A stretch of DNA of 64,000 nucleotides. It comes from Papaver somniferum. Taxonomy: Eukaryota > Streptophyta > Magnoliopsida > Ranunculales > Papaveraceae. The DNA is taken from contig NC_039360.1 in the NCBI RefSeq assembly GCF_003573695.1, positions 121,296,336-121,360,335 on the forward strand, written 5' to 3'. The notes under the pieces were generated by a model that was given only the letters and a program-made list of their open reading frames with translations, was not told where the DNA came from and did no database searches. Within the stretch, counting starts at the first letter, position 1; each line of letters opens with the position of its first letter. The position numbers and the translations under genes were made by a program. Below, piece by piece: positions 11,262 to 21,806 of this stretch.

Positions 11262-13814
11262 TGGCAGGTCCGGAAGAGTGTATAAAAATGATGCGATGGA
11301 ACGGGGGCCTACAGTAATACCGCAAGTGCACGGTCGTCAGTTGTAGCTCGTGCAAGTACGGGTCGATCCACAGAGATTGGGTGTGTTTCGGAAAAGTGTC
11401 TTAGCTAATTGGGTTCCTAGATTTGCTTTAGGCTTAGAAGCCCTTTGGAAGTATTGGGCTTAATGTACTATTGGGTTTGAATGCCCTTTGAATGGATTGG
11501 GCTTAGTGGGTTTGTAAACATAAAATGAACTGAGCTTGGGCTCAGTTGTCTTTAAAGTGCAAATGGGCTTTGGTTTTGGGAAACTGGTTTGAGCCTTGGG
11601 CTCAACAGTTCAATTTGATTTGGGCTTGGTTTTTGAAAGTTGGGCTCTGTTTCAGTGAGCTGATTTGAGCTTTGGGCTCAGCAGTTCAACTATGAGTTGG
11701 GCTTAACAGAGAACTAGGCTTTGGCCTTGGTCTTACAGTTGGTCTAGACCTTGGGCTTCTGTTTTAGTAAAGAATCTGGGCCTTTGGGAGTGATTTGGAC
11801 TTGGCTTGGCAACTGCATGGGAAATGCACAACAGGAGCAGGTGCACAGCAGGGATTGCAGCAGCAGCTTCAGCAGCAGCACTAGCAGGGGAAGCAACAGC
11901 AGGAGCAAGGGCTGCAGCAGTTGCAGGGCAGGAGAGGAAGCAAAGCAGCACAAGTGCTGCAGTAGAAGAGAAAGGCAGCTGCAACTTGGCAGCAACATCT
12001 GCAGAAAGGCAGCAGTGCAGTAACAACAGAGCTGCAGCAACAGCTGCAGCTGCTTAAGCAGTGAACAAAAAGCAAGCAGGAGTGCAAGTAGAATGTACAA
12101 GCATTGGAAAGACTAAACAGCAACAACAGAACACAAAGCAAAACAAAATGACACAAAGGATGAACCAAGGCCTAAGGCCAAGGGCAGTGATGTGAAGAAA
12201 ATAGCAAATGAAAGAAAGAAAACAGTGAACAATGGAATGATTCTAAACATGAAAAAGAGCAAAACAAATCAGTGAAGACAAGAAGATGAATTCAACTGAT
12301 CATGCCAATTCTTCCTTACAGCAGGTAAAGGTAAGGTTCAAGTCTGCCTTTTACCTAAGGTGTTTCACCAATGGATAGTTGAATCACAACTGATGTGTCA
12401 ATCCTAAGCACTAAATGTCTGACTAAAGCACAATTAGTCAAAGAATCTGACAATGTCAATAAGGTATGAGTTGTGGTAATCACATAGTTTTATCCTAACT
12501 ACAAAGCATACATGATATGCACTGTGAGAGTAAAATGTGGCTTACCTTGATTCAATTTTATCCTAAAACATTTCACACATCTAAGAATGACATGAACAAG
12601 ACACTAACAGGAACAAGACACTAACAGGAACAATTGAAAATTGCACATTAACAGTAACAAGACACTAACAGAAACAAGACACTACAATGAACAATTGAAA
12701 TTAGGCTAACCCAAATTGGGTGGAAACTTGGCTAGTCCAAGAACAGTTTTTACATCTCACATCACTTCCCTTTTATACCCAAATTATCAAATTAGGGTTT
12801 ACACACATTTTCCCCAAAAATATCAATACACAGTACAATTAGGGCTTTTTAAATTACACAAAATTTACTTACAAACTCCCAAAATTTGCTCGACCCATGC
12901 CTCCTCTAGTCCTTGTTGCTCTTCCTCTGCTCCTATTGTCCCCTAATTTCGAGTTATTTTACTCACCCCAAAACCTAGGTTTCAGAGGTTGTGAGATGAA
13001 GAAAATAACTAGGCTAGGGTGTTGTCGGTGAAGAGATGGTAGTGGCAGTGATGGAACTGGTGGTGGTGAAGGAAACGACAGCGACAGAGGGGGGAGGTGG
13101 TGGAGGTGCAGAGCTCTGCAACTGTCGGGTGAAGGAGATGAAGTTTTGGGAAGGAGGGAGTGTTTGGGTGGTAGTATAGGGTTTGGTGCTAGGGTGTGAA
13201 GCGGGATTATCTGAAGTTGATGAGCAGCGATCTGGTCCGTAGGATGTGACGATGGTAGGTAGATCGGACGTCTAAGAGAGAAGCAGTTTGTAGCGACCGT
13301 TGGATGCGGAACACAACGAAGTCAACGGTGCTAGATTAGGTTAGGTGCTGTAGTGTTGGGCGGAACCATCAGGATTTGATGCACAGTGATGAGGTGACCG
13401 CTGGATTCAACTACCATCTAATCTGAAGGCTTGGAATTTCAGCGCTGTGGTGCTCGGCAGAGACTTCAGATTTTGATGCTCTATGAAGGAGCGACCGTCG
13501 GATGCTCCTGAGAACTGATCTGATGGCTGAGAACGGATGCGCTTTTGTGTGTAGAAAATGAGGTTGTGCGCACCATTCTTCGCGGCTTCCTCGCGTAATT
13601 TCTCCCGGCTTTTCACTACTTTTCTGCTCTTTTCGCTCCGCACTTCATCCAGATTTTATTTGTTACCTAAGAATGCAAAATTAAGTAAGAAAAATATTTA
13701 TTCTTGAAAACAATGAAAATACAGAATATGGGATAAAATGTAGAATTAATGCACAAAAGATGAGTTAAATGCCAACAAAAATATATATAAATATGCACTA
13801 TTTAGCACTCATCA
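11262..13814 (-). repeat. TE1 5' LTR (right copy)
   Basis: This 2553-bp LTR matches the left copy almost base for base. The differences I see are mostly one- to four-base indels (for example in GGGCTCTGTT, in the AAAGGCAAAA run and in homopolymers) and one clear substitution near 13105 (GAGGTGCAG here, GAGTTGCAG in the other copy). A minus-strand TATAAAAG lies at 12770-12777 and would drive transcription into the interior. The PBS begins six bases inside. Confidence 0.93.
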
Positions 13815-13819
13815 ATCTC

Positions 13820-15597
13820 CTCGTTTTTTTTTCCTCAATCTTATTTCAAACAGTAATAATAGTTAATATTCTTATTTACAGATTAGCAAGTAATGTTTTT
13901 CAAGTAGATTTTTGATATTGGCTTAAGTTGTTAATCCCAGTTATTGGTGTCAACTTTGGTCGTTGACACATAGTTTATGGGAAAATATATCCTTGGATTT
14001 CAGTTTTATGGTTACAACTCCTATTGTTGGTGCTAGTTTTAGTTGTTGACACCATTTGCTGGGAAAACATGTCCCTGGATTCAGTTTTATTCATTCATTT
14101 ACAATCAAAATCAAAGTCATGAATTCGCAACTAAATTACTAGAATATTCAGTTTCATAAGTAAGAAAAGTTTCTATCTAAATGATTTGACTAATACCCAC
14201 TCAACTTGTAAATATGCGATTCTGAATATTTTCAGAACTGCATCGACATGAATTTGTCTACAAGTAAAGCGTGTTAAAGGTATTTTCATCAACAAACGAT
14301 TTAGTGGCGTGCAAATTTAGTAGATCCATTGTGTTCCAAATGAGTTTCACAAAGTATCAAGCTTAGACCTTAGTGATTGTCAAAAAAAATAAAAAAATAA
14401 AAAAAATAATAAAATAATAAACTGAACTACCAGCATATTACATTGAACATCAAATTCCTTAATCGATTAAGTTATACTAATACCAACAAACGGTTTATTC
14501 CTATACAAAATCAGTATTTACATTGTCTTTCTAAATTTTAAACTGATCCACCAATAAATTGTATTCTAGAATACTTTATGTATTCTGCTTGTGATCTTCC
14601 AGCCACAAACAAAGTCATTATCAATTTTCGTTCAAACATCAATAAAATATTGTATTGGCAGCAAATTCTTTTACTTATTGATCTAAACGTTCAACAAATG
14701 CAACATTAGCAGCAAATAAAACTGGAAAAAAAAATTGATCATCAAATAAACCTTCACTAACTGCAATTTTAATATCATCATAAATCCAAAATCATTTTAA
14801 ACACACACAGAAGAAAAAATTGTTATACACACACAAAAGGAATAATAACATGCAATTACTGAACAACAATCAAATCAACTTAGTTGTGTTATTTGAAGTT
14901 TCCTCCTTTAGTAACTATAACATCGGAGTTCAATTTTTCTTTCGATTAAAAAAAAATGAAATCCGTACAGATTTGATATTAAAAAAATAATATCAAAAAC
15001 AAAATAAGTACCAATGAATCAATCTAATTAGATACCAAGCCAAATCAAACTAATTAGTAACAGTAAGCGATAACAAATTATACATGCATCAATTTTTTTC
15101 CATAAGTGAAATTTGGTTTCAAAATAAAACTGTAGTAAATCAAAAACAAAATCAAAATCGTCACAGATCACAATAAATATAAGAGGAAATTAGTGTTTTA
15201 CCTTTTGAGTCTTGCTTTTAGTCTTAAAACTTAATAAATCGATTTATGAAGATGAAACCTAATTTCGATGACTTATGTGACGATTTTTGTTCTCTTGAAA
15301 CTTCAAATGATCTTAATGATTCAGTTTATAGTGATTTCTGTTTCTCTTTTGTAGATCAATAGTTTTTTTTTTCAATTTTTCATATCGTGTTTTCATATTA
15401 GAACAGGAGAAAGAAGAAATAGAAATAATGAGAAACGGGTAGGGAAATAAATGAGTTGTCATGTTATAAGGAAATATATAGGGGTAGTTTGGTAATTTGA
15501 TATTTTTGGGGTTTGGTTTCTGAAAGGAGGAAAGTTATAATTATTTTGTGAAAAGGTATATTTGTAGGGTGTCAAAACTATGGGTATATAATTAATG
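13820..15597. other. Gene-free flank of the Ulp1-like region
   Basis: This continues the sequence interrupted at 4682. It is AT-rich, with further copies of the GTCAAC/GTTGAC word at 13940-14060 and A-rich tracts at 14385-14425. On the minus strand 15230-15330 could hold a short exon, but no family is recognisable. It ends abruptly where Sirevirus-like gag sequence starts at about 15598. Confidence 0.5.
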
Positions 15598-16180
15598 TAC
15601 CAATTGAACTATCTCTTCCTCAAGATCCTTAATTTTTTTCAGTAGCCTTAGATAAAAAAATGTTCTCTTATTCACCTACAAAGTGATTGCAAGAGGGTCG
15701 AGGAACATGTTCTAGACGTACTAGTTCCAAGGCGTTTTCTTCTAATCTTAATTCCAGGTCTTTTACTATGTTTTTCAACAAAGTATTTTCCTCATCTAAG
15801 ATTTTGATTCATGTATCTTTTTCAGCAGTCTTAACAATAAGAGCACTGGCCTTGTTTTTTTAGCCTTAGGACTTCATAAGAATTAAATTTCAAGTGCTTG
15901 ATGACCTCAACATCTTCTTGGGATGCTTCCCTCTCAACATCTGAGTTAGGCCCATCAATAAGACATAAGGGATAAACATTTTCGTGACCTTTTTTGTTAA
16001 TAGACTTGTTTGTGGGAACAAACGATTGTGCATCAAGTTCTGACCGTAAAGGTGATCAACGCTCATTAATAGAATCTATAAACACAATGTTCTACCTGAT
16101 AAATAAAAAGATAGAAATTTCGTCCATTAATTTCCGCTCGCTACAAAAATAGACTATTTAGGTTCTTTCGGTTGCTGCCT
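15598..16180 (-). pseudogene. Old Sirevirus-like gag remnant (coiled coil)
   Basis: Minus-strand translation gives heptad-like stretches such as KILDEENTLLKNIVKDLELR and KIKDLEEEIVQL, with stops and frameshifts between. The position just inside a PBS-like site and the coiled-coil character match the gag C-terminal region of the intact neighbour at 31236-31802. No open frame survives. Confidence 0.6.
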
Positions 16181-16192
16181 GGTCTAATACCA
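16181..16192 (-). other. Mutated PBS of the old Sirevirus-like element
   Basis: The minus strand reads TGGTATTAGACC, two changes from the initiator tRNA-Met PBS TGGTATCAGAGC. It is separated from the LTR end (...TTTTCA, plus 16195) by two bases, the same spacing as in the intact neighbour. Confidence 0.75.
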
Positions 16193-16244
16193 ATTGAAAA
16201 GGAGAGGGTACCAAGTAAACCACTAACTTTTTCATTCGGAAGTC

Positions 16245-17752
16245 TGATAGACGCATATATGTGTTTATTTTGTTCTCAATTCTCTGTATTGTTAGTACTT
16301 GTTTTCGTCCTTATTATGGTATTTTGCGTGTTTGTAGGTATTTTTTGGAAATAAATAATTTTGGAAAAATCGGCTCGAAAAATTATGCGGAGCATCCCCG
16401 GTGGAAATTTGTTATTCGGACTCTCATTTTGGTTAAGGGGCAACCCAATTACTATGGGGCCCTCAGTTGGGCATTTGCTACTTTCACTCCACAGACGGTT
16501 AGGGGGACACCCTTCTTCACGATTTGAAAATTCAAAATGGCGGGAAAGTTCATGCAGTTCACGGAAGAAATTTTGGTTCGATCTTGTGTGGGCTTTGAGC
16601 GAGATTCAATCACTGGATTTTGTTTTGATTGACCTGCTTGGGCTAAACAGGGATTGTATGGTTAATGGATTCGATCCAGTTGGGCTAGAACATCGAGTCT
16701 TGGTTAAACAGGGAAGAGAGATTATCACGAGATATTGGATGATACGTAACTGCATGGGAGAATATTTTCTTCTTTATTCAACAAGATTCGACCAATCAAG
16801 CCAGGATAAACAAGGAAATCCAGCTCAGAACAAACGTGTGAGAAGAGAACGGGAAAGTATCTAACAGAAGACGCGTGAAAGGTGAACAGGGAAAGAAAAT
16901 ATTCCCGTGAAAATAAAAATCATTAAGGGAGAATTATTTGCGTTTAACTCGGATTATCTCGGTGCTTTTGAGTATAAATATGTCTATGGGGTTGAATAGA
17001 ATGGTTGTCGAGAGTTGGGAGGAGAGAAGGAACGCTGCAGAATCGAGAAACATGATTTCTCTCTGCTGCTGCTGCTGCTGCCATTGATGAAGATGAAGAA
17101 CACGAAGAACAGACAGCCAAAGAACGTCGTTCTTCAACAGTGTCTAAGACGCACGTCCACGGGTCGTAGTTCGTCGTACAACAGCAGTTATCATTTATCG
17201 TTCTTCTTGTAACAGCTGAACAGCGCCTTTGCAACAGTTATTTCTGTTGCGATTTTCCTGTTCAATTGTTTTACACCTTTTCATCATTTGTAAACCACTT
17301 TTTGAGCAATAAATAATTATTTTAAGAGCAATTTTACTATGATGAGTTAAACCCCAACACTGGGACGACGGAGGAGGTCGAGCTTCATACATGGGTAATT
17401 TTATTAATTCTTTTTTAAGACTTTTGCATTAAAAATTAATTGAAATATGATTTGATTAAATTGGGTGTTATTTGATTAGATGGGTCATGCTTAGCTTAGG
17501 TGATTTGATGTTCCATGCTTAACACTTACAACCAATGTTTTGAGAATCTACTTTGGCAAAATAAGAGTCCATATATGTTTTGAGCGATTATTGTTGAGAA
17601 TAAATCATTGAACCCTATGCTATGAAGATTGGCCGAATCATTAGTCTCATTACCTCTCTACCAATTTGTCAATATTTTTGTATATATTTGTATTTTTAAA
17701 TCTTTACAAGTCCGAGCAACGAACTTTTACTACCACTTTCAAAACTACAACA
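16245..17752 (+). repeat. TE3 5' LTR
   Basis: 1508 bp. A TATAAATA box lies at 16973-16980. A CTG repeat lies at about 17062-17080. An AATAAATAATT polyadenylation-like signal is near 17308. The small open frames inside are shared by both LTRs and look like chance frames in transcribed LTR sequence. Confidence 0.93.
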
Positions 17753-17755
17753 AAA

Positions 17756-17770
17756 TGGCGCCGCTAGCGG
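17756..17770 (+). other. TE3 primer binding site (tRNA-Asp-like)
   Basis: TGGCGCCGCTAGCGG lies three bases after the 5' LTR. It shares the TGGCGCCG core with the tRNA-Asp-type PBS of Athila-like elements, but the 3' half diverges. Confidence 0.85.
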
Positions 17771-18214
17771 ACTTGTATATAGATTGATTTTTTATTTTTT
17801 TTAGGTTTATTATTTTTTTTAGAATTGTTTGTTCCTTTTTACGTTTCTTTTTGTCTTTATTTTGCAGGTTCAAAGTGAAAACTAAGGACTTGGAGAGGAA
17901 AAATCTTAAAGCGAAAAGAGAAGAAAAAAAGGACAATTTTAGGATTTAATTTTTAATTTGTAATTTTTTTAGGGTGTGTGAGGAAAACTGTATTTTTGTT
18001 TTTATTTATTTTGGACTTTGGACTTTAAACAATTAGACTTTGTTTTTTTAAACCCTACGGAAGGGTATTATTACTAAAAAAAAAATTATTATATAAACTG
18101 TGTGCAGGGAAGGACGACGATTACTATATCGTCTCGGCCCCTCGGGTTCGCACACGGCATAGGAGTCGTGGCTCGAGTCGACGACAACGGTTCATCGCCC
18201 GTCTGGTACGGGAG

Positions 18215-18811
18215 GTAAGTCCAATCGAAACACCCGCGAATCTCCTGCAAGCGGGTTACTGTATGCCTTAAGGTGATAATTGTTTGAGGACGAACCGGAC
18301 TGTCTTTATTTTACTAGTAAAGGGCAAGGCCTGGCCTAAACAAGATAAGGGTTCGTATTTCATCACCGCTCCCTTCTTGCCCGCCTTAGGAAAACGAAAC
18401 CTAACACGAACCCAAGCTTTAAAATTTGGAATAGAACGAGACCGATAGGGTAACGAGCTTAATAGGAAACTCGTTCGAAAAATATTGGTTGCTCTTTAAG
18501 CACACTTCAAAGTTCATGATGGTTTCTGTGAGTTGAATGCGTGACTGCGCCGCCTTGTGATAGCGGTGAGGCCTTGGGTATCAAAGCTCCACTGAGCTAC
18601 CCTCGCCTCAATTCAACTTACTTTGACTCAGATTGATTCCAGAGGGGTTTGCTCAAATTGCATCGAATTCCCTTTCGAAAGATAGAAGCTGGTCTAGAAA
18701 CAATCTAAGTGGAGCCATCATGCTTTTTGTTTGCTAGAAATCTTTAGGTTTGTTTTGGTGGAGTCGAGTCGGCCTTGTTTGTGGTTGTGTAGAATTCCCT
18801 TGCAATTAAGA
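18215..18811 (+). promoter_or_regulatory. Candidate leader intron upstream of the TE3 open frame
   Basis: A consensus donor (GGGAG|GTAAGT, GT at 18215-18216) lies in a GC-richer leader (18100-18420). A plausible acceptor TTGCAATTAAG ends at 18810, two bases before the ATG at 18812-18814. Splicing would remove about 0.6 kb, including short upstream ATGs. Splicing is inferred from the signals only. Confidence 0.4.
18589..18599 (-). other. tRNA A-box-like motif in the TE3 leader
   Basis: The minus strand reads TAGCTCAGTGG, matching the pol III A-box consensus, preceded by GAGGCGAGGG. I could not find a convincing B box or a cloverleaf, so this is not called a tRNA gene. Confidence 0.3.
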
Positions 18812-20110
18812 ATGTCGAACTGGTATGATAGAAGCCAATACAATGAGTATCGACCTGAATTTGAATATGGACATCATCAGTTTTATGACCATGGTGGGAA
18901 TAGTAGTTGGGAACGCCAACCTTTTCAAGGTTATGGTTCATATCATAGTGAGCCCAATTACTATCCACACACGAATTGGTCTTACGAGCAAGAAAATCAG
19001 GAATATTATAGTACTAGTCATGCGTTTTTGGAAAATTACTTAAAAACTAGTCCTGATTATGACATTTCTAAACCTGTTCAATCTCTAGAAGAAACCTACC
19101 AACAAATTCGAAGGGAGTATGAACGTGCAGTTAGTTCAAGAGAAGAGAGTACACAATGGTCTAAGATATTCAATGAGACTTGTGAACGTATAAGTGTTAC
19201 GCTCAGTGAAATTCAAGCACGTTTAGAGGCAGAAAATGAACAGTTAGCTAATGCTGCTCGAAATAATCTAAATTTCCAAAATAGTGTTTCCAATTCTACC
19301 CTTGATATCAATAGTGAATATTTTCCCAATCTAGAGGACGAGGTTAGAATAAAAGACACTACTTATTTAGATAAGGTTCAATCATCTTTGTACTATTATG
19401 ATGATGAGGATAGTAGTAATGAAGAATCTGAAATATGTAGGCATAGTGATCAGGAATCTATTAATCCAATTGATCTTTATAATGATTATATTATTTCTAG
19501 TTCAAATCCAAATAATTTTTATGATTATTCACCTATTCAAAAGGACGAGGATTTGATTAGGGATACCACCGTTTTAGACGATGTAGTTTTTCCTTTTGAT
19601 TACAGAGCCGATAGTGGTTTAGAGGAACGGGTTCATTTCGAAAATACTGTTTTAGAGTCTAGCGACTTAGAAACAATAGTCTTGGAAGAAGAAGATAGAC
19701 CTGTAGAGATGAGTAAAGATGAACTACCTGATAATAAATTAGAAGAATCAATTGACCATTTTCAAGAATCTAATGATCCAGAAATTAGGGAGATTGTTAC
19801 TAGTCTATATAGAGACACTAAAAACTCTAAGTTTGGGGGTGATTATCACCTTCATAGTGCCTTACCTTTAACTCTCAGAAAGTCCCTTCACTTAGGACTT
19901 GATATCTCTGCCTCGACAATTTTACAAGATTACCTTCATACTCGTTTTCCCGAACCTAATGATATCCAGGAAGAAGTTCAGTCGTTAGAAACCCATCCTC
20001 TGGTTGATGTGGTTTGCCCAGGATATGATCCCCAGATTGACTTTGTTTTCCCACCACATAGTTTTCTTCCAACTGTGGGAACGTTTATATTCCAAATTGT
20101 CGAATATTAA
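18812..20110 (+). CDS. TE3 gag-like protein of unknown function
   Basis: 432 codons if started at the ATG after the candidate acceptor (MSNWYDRSQYNEYRPEF); a longer in-frame start exists at 18731. The N-terminal third is rich in Tyr, His and Gly. About residues 90-170 are predicted helical (EETYQQIRREYERAVSSREE, LEAENEQLANAA), then comes a long acidic part. The C-terminal part (LHLGLDISASTILQDYL) matches the TE1 protein (PNLGLELCASQVLLDYF). No zinc knuckle, protease or polymerase motif is seen. The protein is specific to these non-autonomous elements; a structural or RNA-packaging role is an inference. Confidence 0.75.
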   Translation: MSNWYDRSQYNEYRPEFEYGHHQFYDHGGNSSWERQPFQGYGSYHSEPNYYPHTNWSYEQENQEYYSTSHAFLENYLKTSPDYDISKPVQSLEETYQQIRREYERAVSSREESTQWSKIFNETCERISVTLSEIQARLEAENEQLANAARNNLNFQNSVSNSTLDINSEYFPNLEDEVRIKDTTYLDKVQSSLYYYDDEDSSNEESEICRHSDQESINPIDLYNDYIISSSNPNNFYDYSPIQKDEDLIRDTTVLDDVVFPFDYRADSGLEERVHFENTVLESSDLETIVLEEEDRPVEMSKDELPDNKLEESIDHFQESNDPEIREIVTSLYRDTKNSKFGGDYHLHSALPLTLRKSLHLGLDISASTILQDYLHTRFPEPNDIQEEVQSLETHPLVDVVCPGYDPQIDFVFPPHSFLPTVGTFIFQIVEY

Positions 20111-20328
20111 GTTGTGAGACTAAACCTAAATGCCTTAGGAAATTAGAATCGACACATTTGCTTAAGAATGACCACTATTCTCATTGTGGTCAATTTTGTA
20201 AGTCATATCTGATTGACTTAGAGGATCCGCAATTATTTAGGTTATTACTTTGTGATTCCAAGTTCTTATTTGAGTTTTTCCAGACTCTAGGACCTAATAA
20301 TTTGGATCCAACCTATGAAGAAACGTAG
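20111..20328 (+). pseudogene. Out-of-frame C-terminal extension of the TE3 protein
   Basis: After the stop at 20110 another frame continues with KPKCLRKLEST, NDHYSHCGQFC and LEDPQLFRLLLCDSKFLF, ending at a TAG at 20326-20328. The TE1 protein has VDPQLFRLLVYGDFLY at the matching place in its reading frame. One indel near 20105 therefore explains the early stop, and the ancestral protein was about 70 residues longer. Confidence 0.65.
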
Positions 20329-20675
20329 TCAATGAAAATATTCTATTTAGACCCTTTCATAGAACCTGAACCTGAACCGGAATTAGCGATAGTTTTCAGG
20401 AAACCAGGTAAGGGCATGCTTTTCTTGTCCATTTTCTTGGTTCACTGCAGTTTCCTATGGTCAGCTCTTTTTGGTTTTGAAGACCACAGTTATTTCGACT
20501 GTTACTTTATGGTTCGAGTTGACCAATCCTTTTCTAAGTCTGCCTGAAGACTTTAAACTTAGCACTTCTTTGGAGGTAACCCAATCTCATGCAACATGGT
20601 AATATCTTTCCTTAACTCTTTTTCTTCAAGTGGTAACAGTTTCTCCTTGTTCATGCTTTTAATTTTATCTTTAGA

Positions 20676-20718
20676 ACATTGAGGACAATGTGAGATTCAA
20701 GTTTGGGGGTGGGGAAGA
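20676..20718 (+). other. AGGA-loop hairpin with internal purine tract (TE3)
   Basis: Stem ACATTG / CAATGT with loop AGGA (20676-20691), then AAGTTTGGGGGTGGGGAAG. It matches the internal hairpin of TE1 in stem, loop and placement after the open frame. Confidence 0.75.
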
Positions 20719-21767
20719 AACTTTTTGTTAGTTTTAAGTTGCAATAAATAAACTCCAGAGCCTAGAAATTTACGCCTATTAAGGATAGCACTAACCAATC
20801 TAAGTGGATGGAAACATTTTTGTTTTAGGAGCAAATCTGACTAGATGGAAACATCTATAGAGTCTATTCATAAAAGCATAGAGCTCAGGTGTTAGAAATA
20901 ACATGATAGTTTCGCCATATCTCGTCGAGTCCTTTTCACTTTCTATTTTTAGTTTTCTTTTATTTCAAGTGATTTGGTGGGGCACACGATTCAAGTTGTT
21001 ACCTTTGCTAGGGTGAAATAGAGGGACTGAGTTACCTTTTCAAAAAAAAAAAAAAAAAACGGACCAGTTAGACCAATCGGAATAAGTATTAACACTTGGA
21101 TAGAAATATGCGTGTGTTCTCCCTGTTTCCGTCGCCTAAGCAAGCGTGGAATGCAGGAACCGTGGGAACTATCGTGTAATCTGCTAACAAGAAGCATGCG
21201 CTTGGATCAAAAATATCTATTCATGCCGTTAAGTTAAAAAAAAAGGGTTATTGTTCTGTGTAGTCAACTGCTGGTTCCCTTGTATTTGCCAGTTTGTTGA
21301 TCCAGATTTAAGTTATTGACCTCTGGTTCCCTTGTATATGCCAGTGCATTAATATTAGTCAGACCGGTATCTCAGTCATTTAGGTTAGGTTCATCTTGGC
21401 AGAGGCCTTCAGACAGATATGGGAAACACCGTTCGCTTTTCAACCATCTACATTTTTCTTTTTCCATCTTCTTAATCTTTTCATGTGATTAGTCTGACTC
21501 CGAGTATGATGTCCATCGTGAAACTATCTTAGTAGAGCTCTGTCACTTATATGAATTTTAGTATGCTTGAGTGCAAACTCGTATACAGCAATTGGAATTT
21601 CGCGTCAGGGTACTTCCTCCTGTAATTAATAAGTATGCCAACCAAAGAGGTTCTTTAGTGCTTTCCAAGATTTTTCGTAGATAGCTAGGGTCTGGAGTAT
21701 TGGTTTTTGTGGATACACCTCTGATAAACCCACCCGAGATTAACTCGGTCACTTTTCAAGAATAAAT

Positions 21768-21806
21768 TTTGCTCGAGGACTAGCAAATAATAAGTTTGGG
21801 GGTATT
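21768..21806 (+). promoter_or_regulatory. TE3 polypurine tract with upstream hairpin
   Basis: Stem TTTGCTCG / CTAGCAAA (one mismatch), loop AGGA at 21776-21779, then AATAAGTTTGGGGGTATT directly before the 3' LTR. This is the functional plus-strand primer position. Confidence 0.85.

Larger units (their letters stand above)
4683..13814 (-). mobile_element. Complete non-autonomous Athila-like LTR retrotransposon (TE1)
   Basis: Two LTRs of about 2.55 kb bound a 4.0 kb interior. Read on the minus strand each LTR starts TGATGAGTGC and ends CTGCCA. A 5-bp target duplication ATCTC lies at 4678-4682 and 13815-13819. A tRNA-Asp-type PBS sits beside the right LTR and a TTTGGGGGTATT polypurine tract beside the left one, fixing minus orientation. 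The interior has only a gag-like open frame with a CCHC knuckle; no protease, reverse transcriptase or integrase motif is visible, so it must rely on enzymes from elsewhere. By eye the LTRs differ by only one or two substitutions plus a handful of short indels, so the insertion is very recent. It splits the older Ulp1-like region. Confidence 0.95.

Noticed and set aside
16361..16864. 167-codon frame in TE3 LTRs (also 21916-22419)
   Set aside because: Lies wholly inside the LTR upstream of and across promoter sequence, has no known motif, and is most simply a chance frame conserved because the LTRs are recent duplicates. A profile search could revive it.
18540..18620. tRNA gene in the TE3 leader
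   Set aside because: An A-box-like motif is present but no B box, anticodon arm or acceptor stem can be built.
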